From: Triparma columacea
Taxonomy: Eukaryota; Sar; Bolidophyceae; Parmales; Triparmaceae
DNA: 18,090 nucleotides
Assembly: GCA_030267965.1 (NCBI GenBank)
Contig: BRYA01000515.1
Coordinates: 2,695-20,784, forward strand
Direction of reading: 5' to 3'
The notes beneath the pieces were generated by a model that worked only from the letters and a program-made list of their open reading frames with translations, was not told the origin of the DNA and ran no database searches. The stretch's first letter is position 1. Each line of letters opens with the position of its first letter. This document shows, in pieces, positions 1 to 8,000 of this stretch. Position numbers and translations under genes: made by a program.

Positions 1-2
1 AC

Positions 3-98
3 GCCGCATTTATCCCACACCGCATTTATCCCCCGCCGCATTTATCCCACGCCGCATTTATCCCACGCCGTATTTATCCCCCGCCGCATGTATCCCCT
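3..98. repeat. 16-bp minisatellite, six copies
   Basis: Six consecutive 16-bp units close to GCCGCATTTATCCCAC start at 3, 19, 35, 51, 67 and 83, with one or two substitutions between units. The block lies directly beyond a predicted splice donor of the minus-strand CobW-type gene, so it probably sits inside an intron. It may continue past the left edge of the window. Confidence 0.9.
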
Positions 99-120
99 AT
101 TGTGTGTACATTAATCTCAC

Positions 121-950
121 CTCCCCCTCGGTGTCGAGGAACTCAGGGTCCATCTCGGTGACCCTCTTCAGGCTGAATGCGTTGATCCCGATGAGGTTTT
201 TAGGTTCGACCTTGCTCTGCTGTGTCCTGTACAAGCCTGCGGTGGGGTTGAGCTTCCTGATCCTCTTCTCGATGTTGTCTATTTCGAGGCTGTTGACCAG
301 GTCGGTTTTGTTGATGAGGACGCGGTCGGCGAAGGCGATCTGCTCCTCCGCCTCGTTCTCCACCCCCTCTGGCTTCTCATCGTCGAGGCGGGGGATGATG
401 TGCTTGGCGTCGACGACGGTGATGATGCCGTCAAGGGTGTACATCTCGCTGATATCGTCGTCCACGAAGAAGGTCTGGGCCACCGGAGCGGGGTCGGCGA
501 GGCCCGTGGTCTCGATGATGACGGCGTCAAACTTTTCGATCTTCTTGTGGAGCTTCTTCAGGGCGACGACGAGGTCACCGCGGACGGTGCAGCAGATGCA
601 GCCGTTCATCACCTCGATTACCTCCTCGTCAGACTTCTCGGACAGGATCTTCTCGTCAACGCCCACGTCGCCGAACTCGTTCTAGAAGTAATGGGGGGGG
701 GGAGGGGGGGTTAGAGGGGTATGTGAGAGTTTGATGAGTGCAATTATTCAAGATCGGCTCGCTCGTTTCGCTCTAAATTGTAATATTGAGATTGAATCCA
801 ATGTTTGTTAGGCATCTCACTGTCGTTTCTCACCTCAATGATGGCAAACCTGAGTCCATGGTTAGGGTCGTCTAGGATGTAGTTTAGGAGTGTAGTTTTA
901 CCAGAGCCTAGGAATCCAGTAAGGATGGTGACGGGGATCTTCTTGTTCTG
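121..950 (-). CDS. COG0523/CobW-type metal-chaperone GTPase (ZNG1/CBWD-like), partial, spliced
   Basis: Two exons are supported, 950-834 and 681-121 on the minus strand, joined by a 152-nt intron (833-682). The junction restores an unbroken [12 protein letters not shown]. The first exon encodes the Walker A motif [16 protein letters not shown]. The second has the metal-binding motif [11 protein letters not shown], Walker B-type [11 protein letters not shown] and the guanine-specificity motif INKTDL. These are hallmarks of the COG0523 GTPases, which deliver metal (zinc in the eukaryotic ZNG1 members) to client proteins; ZNG1 activates methionine aminopeptidase 1. The open frame runs to a stop at 97, but that would remove the C-terminal CobW_C domain. 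At 121/120 there is a donor GAG|GTGAGA identical to that of the upstream intron, so the exon probably ends at 121 and the gene continues off the left edge. The reading frame is closed just upstream of 950 by TAG, which fits an acceptor there, so the 5' end lies in another exon further right. Confidence 0.9.
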
Positions 951-1490
951 CTAAGGAATTGGGGAGATTCGGGTTGGGACGGGGGACGAGGATGATAAGT
1001 GAGAAATTCTGCCGTATTTTGAGGATTTCATTTGCTCATTTGCAAGTATTCGATAATAACGTTGTGACAATGTTGTGAAGATTTGGTATTGACGTTGAAT
1101 TAACGTCATAATCATCATCTTTTGGAAGATTTAGCAATCAGTGCGACGGACGCCATTTTGTTCTTTCTTCCAATAAAGTGATTGTGGTTGATACGGGGCT
1201 ACAATAGTGAATTTACTGGTGCTTTTGTTTTCATAAGTTACGTTAACTTACCTCAAAGTTGGACATTTCGTTTTATTTGTGGTATAAAAAGTGATTTGAT
1301 TTTGCTATTTTGCTGCGAGGAAAAATCGAGACCAGGACTGGCCTCAAATCTCCACTCATTCATCCAAAAGTGAGTTTAACTTGACGATATCTTGTATTTC
1401 GTCATAGTTCCGTCATATTTACCCCATATTTATGCCAAATACGAAGAAGCTCGAAATACATAGAAATAAATGGCTGTCAAAAACACCCAC
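951..1490. other. AT-rich non-coding stretch: 5' intron or leader of the CobW-type gene
   Basis: This segment lacks a convincing coding region. On the minus strand it ends in a C-rich tract followed by CCTTAG just before the exon at 950, as expected of an intron acceptor. A plus-strand frame at 1182-1373 (63 aa) has no recognisable domain. The segment also contains a palindrome described separately. Confidence 0.55.
1090..1108. promoter_or_regulatory. CRE-like inverted repeat (TGACGTT-N5-AACGTCA)
   Basis: Two perfectly inverted 7-bp arms, TGACGTT (1090-1096) and AACGTCA (1102-1108), are separated by five bases. Each arm holds a TGACGT core, the half-site recognised by bZIP factors of the ATF/CREB type. 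It lies in non-coding sequence between the CobW-type gene and the ZIP gene. A regulatory role is inference. Confidence 0.3.
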
Positions 1491-1560
1491 CGACATCCTT
1501 CCAATTCCAGTCACTCTCATTACTCAATATTTCTACGTTCTTGATGCGTTTTGTGTCCAT
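1491..1560 (-). other. Candidate first coding exon of the CobW-type gene
   Basis: On the minus strand an ATG at 1560 opens 23 codons beginning MDTKRIKNVEIL and reaches a good donor (TCG|GTGGGT) at 1491/1490. It lies in the right place and strand to supply the missing N-terminus. Against it, this donor leaves phase 1, whereas the exon at 950 needs phase 0. Either another small exon lies between, or a weaker donor (GAT|GTCGGT at 1495/1494, phase 0) is used, or this is not the first exon. Confidence 0.3.
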
Positions 1561-1845
1561 TGTGTGTACATTTTGTCGGCATAACCGCCATAATCGCCAC
1601 CAATAATCGCCACAATCACCTTAATCACCTTATTTATCCTCCACCAAACTAACCATCCCCTCGCATTTTGTGTCAAGCTCAACAAGCTTCATAGTCGTCC
1701 ACACACATCCTACGCACAAACATCCTACACACACACACATCCTACACACACACACATCCTACACACACACATCCTAAACACTCACATCCTACACACACAT
1801 CCCTAACTGAACTCACCTTCCACCCAAACACACTCCACTCCAACA
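1561..1845. promoter_or_regulatory. Intergenic region, likely shared divergent promoter
   Basis: A stretch of 285 bp separates the candidate minus-strand start at 1560 from the plus-strand ZIP start at 1846. It contains short repeats of the type AATCGCCAC/AATCACCTT (about 1580-1632) and a CA-rich microsatellite. No clear TATA box is visible. A shared promoter is inferred from the head-to-head layout only and depends on the candidate first exon being real. Confidence 0.4.
1700..1803. repeat. CA-rich microsatellite, (CATCCTACACACACA)n
   Basis: Imperfect units of roughly 11-17 bp, each made of CATCCTA followed by a variable run of CA, repeat at least six times, directly upstream of the ZIP transporter start. 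Unit length differs mainly in the number of CA dinucleotides, typical of slippage. Confidence 0.85.
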
Positions 1846-2760
1846 ATGTACTCCTTAACCGTATCCTGCCTTGCCTTGACGTCACTCTCCATCATCGGTG
1901 TGCTCCTCCCAGTTCACCTCCCCATAATACAAAAACACCTCGCTACAATCAGACCCTTTGGAACTGGGTGTATCCTCTCCATTGCCCTCCTGCACCTGCT
2001 CCCAGATGCGCTTGAGTCAGCGGAAGGCATAAAACTGCCACATTGGGCGGGGGACTTCCCGCTAGTTGAAGGTTTGGCAGTGCTAGGTTTCGTGCTCATG
2101 GTGGCCTTCGACGAGATCTTCTCCTCTCCCTGCGAGCAGCTGGACACCCTGATCGCCGCCCCCTCCCTCCTCCCTACCGCTCAAGCCCCGGGCGGCTTTA
2201 AGCAACACTGCCACCACTCCCCCTCGTGCCCGGACCCTGAGTCAACCCCCCTCCCAACGTCCTCCACTCCCCTCCTCAACTCCGCTCCCTCCCCCACCTC
2301 CACCTTCTCCACCTCCCGCCTATACATGCTAGAATTCTCAATCTCCCTCCACTCCATCCTAGTCGGTCTCCCCGTGACCTCCTCTTCCTCCCCCTCCCTC
2401 CTGTACGCCCTCTGCTTCCACCAGCTCTTCGAGGGGACGAGCCTTGGCCTTGCGTTCCTATCCTCCCCCGACCGGCCCCCCTCCAAGCTCCTCAACCTCT
2501 CCCTCCTCTTCGGGGGCTCAATATCCGTAGGAGTTACGCTAGGGTACTACTTCACAGCCATCTCCCCAACCCTGACGGCCTACACGAACTCCCTGGCGGC
2601 AGGTATCGTGCTGTTCGTCGCCTTTGAATTCTACCAGAAGGACTTCGGACACAGCCACCCACACCCACACCTAGAGCAGGACAAAGGGAGGGAGAAGGGG
2701 AAGTTCGCGAGCTTCGTTGTAGGGGTAGCGGCACTTGCCGCTGTTGCGATATGGGCGTGA
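1846..2760 (+). CDS. ZIP-family (SLC39-like) divalent metal transporter, intronless
   Basis: This 304-aa protein has the ZIP layout of eight membrane segments. TM1 starts near residue 4; TM2 contains GCILSIALLHLLPDA; TM3 is around residues 75-92. A variable Pro/Ser/Thr-rich loop with HCHHS (about 120-124) leads to TM4, which has the conserved His in EFSISLHSILVGL. TM5 carries the signature HQLFEG, whose His and Glu belong to the metal site. TM6-TM8 follow, with a second His cluster (HSHPHPH, about residues 272-278) in the TM7-TM8 loop. ZIP proteins move zinc, iron or manganese into the cytosol; which ion or membrane cannot be told here. The ATG follows CCAACA, no in-frame ATG is better placed, and no intron is needed. 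The length is typical of short ZIPs. Its stop is only 91 bp from the stop of the convergent minus-strand gene. The neighbouring COG0523 GTPase makes a zinc role attractive. Confidence 0.9.
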   Translation: MYSLTVSCLALTSLSIIGVLLPVHLPIIQKHLATIRPFGTGCILSIALLHLLPDALESAEGIKLPHWAGDFPLVEGLAVLGFVLMVAFDEIFSSPCEQLDTLIAAPSLLPTAQAPGGFKQHCHHSPSCPDPESTPLPTSSTPLLNSAPSPTSTFSTSRLYMLEFSISLHSILVGLPVTSSSSPSLLYALCFHQLFEGTSLGLAFLSSPDRPPSKLLNLSLLFGGSISVGVTLGYYFTAISPTLTAYTNSLAAGIVLFVAFEFYQKDFGHSHPHPHLEQDKGREKGKFASFVVGVAALAAVAIWA

Positions 2761-2851
2761 AGGGAGGGGGGGGAGGGGAGAGACCCTTTTCAATGTTGAG
2801 CGGGAGCCGACGCTGAATAGATAGAAAAAAGATCTTTTGCCATATTAAAAA

Positions 2852-4759
2852 CTAAAAACCTTGTACTTTGGTCCCGCAATTCGAACAGAATTTGGGAGCA
2901 TCGGACCCCTCTATGGTTGGCAGAGCCATTCCGCAGCTCGTGCAAAACTTTGGGACCAACATGGGGGCTATGACGGCGTACTGGGTTGGTGGAATCTTGG
3001 CTATGGCTGTGGGAATTTCAACGTAACTGGCCTGAACAATTGTGGGTGGCGCGCTTGGTGTGATGAAGTTGCCGAGTTCTACTTCTTCTTCTTGTTCATC
3101 AGACAGTAGACGTGGAACTCTACATGTGAAGACGAGCTTGCGCGAGCGATCTCCATTCCTAAGGGGTCTCCTCCTTCTGGTCAGGCACAAATGTCCTTCG
3201 CCAACTCCTCTCGATCCCAGAACAACTTGACAATTTTTAAACGGGCTGATGGTGCCGTCGTTGTTGAATATCCACCATTGATTTTCCCCGCGCCAGTTCC
3301 AGAAGATACAGACGTCGGTCCCTACGTTGTACTTCATGCCACGGCAATCGAAGGCGTAATTTTTATCGTAGGTCGGCCTGATGTAGCCAACGTTGTTCAT
3401 TCCTTTGATGAAGTCAAAGTACACAGTCATCGCCTCCTCCTCGCTACCAACACGTACTGTCTTCGCCTTTTTGCACCCGTAGCAGGCCGTTTGTCCATCG
3501 TCCGTGAGTCCTTTTCCGTCTTCCAGTGTCAATTTGATTCTCTTCGCTTCCCTTGAAAGGTCAAGTGGATTCAAGCCCCACACAATGAAGCCGATAGGGC
3601 TATTGGCCCAAGAAACGAAGAGGATCGCAAGGGTAGCTCCAAGCGCCCAAGATGATTCACTATTCGATTCGAATAATGCAATCAAACCCAATATACCGGG
3701 GAACAACCAACCGAAAAGGACACGATAGTAAAGGAGAGGATATGTGTTAACCATCCTTGGGGCAAACAACAGCGTTGCGAGGATGCAAGTGATTTGCATA
3801 CTGGCGGCAATGTAGAGCATAATTTTTAGGTCCCCGCTGCTCATAAATCCCCGACTTTCCGGCGTTGTCTGGGGGGGGGGGAGAGGGGGTGAAGAAGCGT
3901 GAGCGTGGAGAGGAGCGTGGTGTGTGGAGAGAGAGAGTTACGAGTTCCACCCCATCTTCTCACCTCGTCGCTTATGTCCCAGCAATCCGTGTACCCAGAC
4001 GTAGGGCAGGGCGTTGGAGAGAGGGTTGGTGCAAGGGTGGGCGGTGGGGTGGGGGAAACGGTTGGGGGCGAGGTGGTTGGGGGCGAGGTGGTTGGGGCAG
4101 CTGTTAGGCCCAAAATGGCTGCGATGAGGAGAGCGAAGCGAGCGCCAAAAGGTTGGAAAGAAGCATCGGTAAATGGAACGGCACATTGGGATTACTGTTC
4201 GAAAACACATGCTTCGCACCTCGCACCCATTCTCACCTTCGTAGGGATAATCAAGGGACGCTCGTATCGCCCCTGCTTCTAACGCTGCATCGAAGCTGGT
4301 GTCAAGGTTCGTGTCCCTTTCATCGCCCGTCAGACCCTCGATCCTGACGTACATGACTTGCTTACCGCAGGAGTCGCCTGTGCCGTCCATGTGCTCGCGG
4401 TCCTCGGCTACAGTGCCTGACACCCTAATTTTGTTCTTTGCAGCATTCCAAACTTCGACGACTTTCGAAGGTGCCGCACGAGTGTACCAACTAAGCTGCT
4501 CCGGCTGGGACCAGAGTGAACTCCTTCCATCGACCGCAATTGAAGAACAGCCCCAAGACAATCCTTGGGGATTCTGCGAGTGAAGGTCTGACCACTTTGC
4601 ATCAAATTGTGCGTCTGGAGGGAATGCGTACATAGTCGCCTTGGTTTCATCATTGGGATTACGTCTTCCAGAGAGGTGCCAGAATGTGGAGACGTTTGAC
4701 TCAGCTGTTATTATTGAGAGCAAGACCGTGAGAAAGAACAATGAAAATAGATCATACAT
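2852..4759 (-). CDS. Three-exon membrane protein: signal peptide, ectodomain, Pro/Thr stalk, 3 TM, C-terminal zinc ribbon
   Basis: Exons on the minus strand are 4759-4237, 4100-3964 and 3868-2852; the introns (136 and 95 nt) have GT-AG ends and phases 1 and 0 that close exactly, giving 558 aa. A hydrophobic start (MYDLFSLFFLTVLLSIITAES) looks like a signal peptide. Residues about 21-174 form an unrecognised ectodomain with the stretch VVEVWNAAKNKIRVSG, faintly like carbohydrate-binding jelly rolls. Residues 175-209 are a stalk of PTTSPP-type repeats. Three hydrophobic segments lie near 233-257, 265-287 and 293-319. The following domain has CYGC and a Trp-rich patch (WNWRGENQWW). The protein ends with CTSC...CSNC (Cys 529, 532, 548, 551), a zinc ribbon. 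The start is the ATG at 4759; an in-frame GTG precedes it but is not a likely eukaryotic start. A surface receptor-like protein with cytosolic zinc ribbon is inferred; no family was recognised. Confidence 0.75.
3869..3963 (-). other. Intron 2 of the three-exon membrane-protein gene
   Basis: This 95-nt intron begins GTGAGA after GACGAG and ends CCCCCCCCCCAG. Splicing joins ...DISDE to TTPESRGFMSSGD in phase 0. The acceptor tract is an uninterrupted run of C. Confidence 0.8.
4101..4236 (-). other. Intron 1 of the three-exon membrane-protein gene
   Basis: This 136-nt intron begins GTGAGA after TACGAAG and ends CCTAACAG before CTGCCCC. The split codon G|CT gives Ala, joining the ectodomain to the Pro/Thr stalk without a break. 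Confidence 0.8.
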
Positions 4760-5029
4760 CACGGGGACGCCAGGAGGAAATGAATGTTGCAGATGGTGTA
4801 TGAAGGGTCGGAGAGTTGGACTTAGAAAGCAAAGAACGAATACGTTTCACTGATCAAGGGAATTGAGGCTATAACAGATCCCAGATTCCGAACCAAAAAA
4901 AACAAGATTGAGGAAGTTGTTTTACCCTGTTAAAGCTTTTACGGTTACAGCATTTCCATTTACAAATATTGTACACGCTTGTTAACTATAACATCGCCAA
5001 CATCCCTCCCCCCCCCCCCCCATCAACCC
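4760..5029. other. Short intergenic region with poly-C run
   Basis: About 270 bp separate the start of the three-exon gene from the stop of the upstream 1506-aa gene, both on the minus strand. It should hold the terminator of one and promoter of the other. A run of 13-14 C lies at about 5008-5021. No TATA box or other element was recognised. Confidence 0.5.
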
Positions 5030-8000
5030 TTACACCCCGCCCTCCACCCTCCCACCCCCTAGACCCCATTCCCTCCCTGTCCTTCTCAACCACTCCCCCC
5101 CCTCCCCCCCCATGTCCCAATTGACCGCGTCCGCGATCCCCTTCCACTCCTCCTCCCAGCCCGCGTTCTTCCCCACCATTGCCACCATGAGTACCGCGGC
5201 GTTGAACCCCACGTTCTTCATGTTCCTCCTGTTGACTCTCAGCCTCCCCTCCTCCCCCCCCCCCGTTGCCTTGGGTAGCAGGACTCCCTCCGCCTCCATC
5301 ACTAGCCTGGCCCACTTCCCCCTCTCCCCCCACCCCCTCCCCAGCCCGACCACCTCCAGCGCCCTGACCAGGCCGTCCCCCGCCCACCCGACGTTCCCAT
5401 CGTGCAAGGTCCTGGCGAGTGCGACTATCGTGCATATCATTCTAGCCTCTACCGCTACCGTCCTCCTCTGCGTCCGGAGGAGCTCGAGCTTAAGGCTGAG
5501 GTCGGAGGAGCCAAGCTCAGACCGGGTGAAGAAGACGGTGTCTTTCTCCTTCGATTCCTTCATGAAACCCTCCTTCAGGAACGTCGCTGACATGTCCGTC
5601 CCGAACTCGCACCCTCGTGCGTGTTCGTCGACCTCGCTCCCCCCCCCGTCCTCTTCCTCCCCCACGTCACTCCCCCCCGCCATCTCCTCCGCCTCAACCT
5701 CTGAATCCTCGTAGTCGCTGCTAAGGACCTCTTCGTCAAAGTCCTCTTTACCCTTCCTCTTCCCTCCCTCGCCATCCTCCTCTCCCCCCTTTCTCCTCCT
5801 CCTCTTCCTCTTCCCCTCCCCCCCCCTCCCCCCTCCCCCCCCCCCCTTCTTTCTCTTCCCCTGTGGCATCCCTCCAACGAGTTGCAGGACGTTAGCTTTC
5901 GCCTCAATGATCTCCCCCGTCCCCTCCTCCCTAATCCTTGTCATGGCACCGTTACCCGAACCCACGGATCCCACGGCTACGCAGGTGCTGCGAAGGCCAG
6001 TGGAGGGGGAGAGGTAACTGACCGTGACGCCTAGACGGAGGTTTGGACGGACCTGGGAGAGGAGAAGGATACCGAAGGAATCGTGACTCTTTTTCTTTGA
6101 CTTGGGGAGGAGGGGGGGGGGGAGTGTTAGGGCATGCTCTGAAACGTGTTTACAACGTTCCTCTGGTTCCTTCAATGTGCCTTCGCCTTGGTCCTTCCGA
6201 TGATCCGCATCGTCGTCGCTTCCCTTTGCCCTTACCTTCTTTTTCCTATCCAACCACCCCATATACTCGTTCTTCTCCCCCCCTCCCCCCTTCTCCCCCT
6301 TCCCCCCCTCAACCCTTCCCTTAATCTCCCATACCTTAACCCCGCTCCTCGCCTCAACGTAGCCCGTAACGATGGCTACTGCGTCTTTAAAGTTACCCTC
6401 CCCCCCCCTCATCACAACGCTCTCCGCGTAAGCCACGAACAGAGATACAACGTCGTCCCCAACCTCCTCTGACCTTCCCCCCGAGGATCGCAGCTCTGAC
6501 CAGGGTCCAAAGTTACTTACGGCGGGCATCTCGAGGCCGCCGGACCTTACGTTAGAGGCCCACTTACACCACCCCTCCGTCCCGTCAGGTGCTCGTAGTT
6601 TCTCCTTGAGCAAACCGTATATCACCTCCACCCTCTCGTCCTCCTTCCCCCCGCACCCCTCCTGTACAAGGGACCTTAGGATGTGGTGCATATGTAGGTG
6701 TCTCTTAGCGCATGATTCCTGCCCCCAGCTACACCCGTCTGTCGTTTTGTTGCCCGTGACCTTCCAGTTACTTAGCTTTAAAACCGTCTCGCAGGCTCTC
6801 TTTAAAGTCCTCTCAACTTGTGCACCGAAACCCGGAGTCCAGCAGGTGTCGAGGACCCACTTTGAACCTACGACTATGGCCTTCAGCCTAGCCCTGTCTA
6901 CGGGGGAGAACTCTAGTGCCTCGCAAGCCGTCTCTGAGAACTTGCAGTAGCCTTGGAGCCCATTCCCCAGTCTGTCGATCGTCTTCAACTCGTCCTCCCC
7001 TAGCTCCTCGAGGTTCTCCACTTCCTCTTCGTCATCACTATCTTCCGCCGTTCCTTCAACACCCTCGATCTGTATGATAGCCCTAGCAGCCTCCTCCCAC
7101 TCATCCGAGTCACCTCTAAGGCCTTCGATTACCTCTCTACCCGCAGTGCCTGCAAGACTTCCCTTGTAGGAGCAAGCGCGTGCGATCTGGTAGGATATAG
7201 AGGACCGGGAGAGGGGGGAAGATGTGGGGGAGGGGGGGGTACGACTTGTCTTGTAGACACCTAAGTCCATCCAGTCGAGCCATTGTCTGTTCAAGGGGAG
7301 GAAGGGGGGGGATTGAGGTAAGATTAAGGGTTCAGGGGTTGGTGAAATGTCCTGCCCTAAAATCAACTTTGGCTTTGTTCCTTCTTGTTCTTTAGCAGTC
7401 TAAGTTCCCCCCCCCCCCCTCTTTCCTCACCTGATTTGCTTAGCCCCAACCTTGATCCCCTTCCCCTGTGCAATAAGACATATCCCCTCCATCCCGTCAA
7501 CTGCCGGTCCTAGCGCTCCCATCCTGCATGCCTCTAGTAGGTCCTCGTTGTCAACTTTAGAGTCTGAAGAGCTGTCGTCGTCGTTACTGAAGGTGCTACT
7601 TTTCTTGGAGGATGAGGAGATACCGAGGAGGAGATTGTCGTCGTCGAAACCCCAACCCTCGTCGTCATCGTTGTCTTCAGCTTCTACACCGAGGACTTTT
7701 TTCCTGTTGGAGGGGAAGGGGGGTGTGGGTGTTGGGGGGGGGGATTAGAGGCGCTAAAAATGTCCCTTTTTCGATTTCCTTTGCCCGATCCAGTTGCGTC
7801 GTAACTTACCTTTTCCCTCCCCCCTTCCTGGCTTCCACCTCCCCCTCTTTGTCCCATATTTTTTCCCTAACCGCTAACATAATCTTCCCGTCATACTCGT
7901 CCTCCATATCCCTGTTCCTCCTCCATCTCCTCCTCATTACTTCCCTACCCCACTTTATTACGTTCAAGCAGTGCTCGTACTCACCCTCCGTAACTAGAGA

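Noticed and set aside
104..714. Long plus-strand frames opposite the CobW-type gene
   Set aside because: They are antisense shadows; the minus strand carries a clear GTPase with all expected motifs.
1182..1373. Plus-strand 63-codon frame followed by a possible donor
   Set aside because: AT-rich, no recognisable domain, and it lies in a region better explained as intron or leader of the minus-strand gene.
99..1572. 14-bp direct repeat ATTGTGTGTACATT at 99-112 and 1559-1572
   Set aside because: One repeated 14-mer in about 18 kb is close to what chance allows, and no mobile-element structure accompanies it.
1878..1885. Perfect CRE palindrome TGACGTCA
   Set aside because: It lies within ZIP coding sequence and is explained by the codons; the same string type also recurs within LRR coding repeats.
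5112..5907. Plus- and minus-strand alternative frames over the large gene's last exon
   Set aside because: They arise from G/C homopolymers and low complexity; the minus-strand frame ending at 5030 is the one continuous with upstream exons.
6108..6165. Possible short intron (GTAAAC ... poly-C ... CCAAG) inside the last exon of the large gene
   Set aside because: The 53-nt length would shift the frame and lose over 300 downstream codons that are open in the current frame; the acceptor would be AAG, unlike the others.
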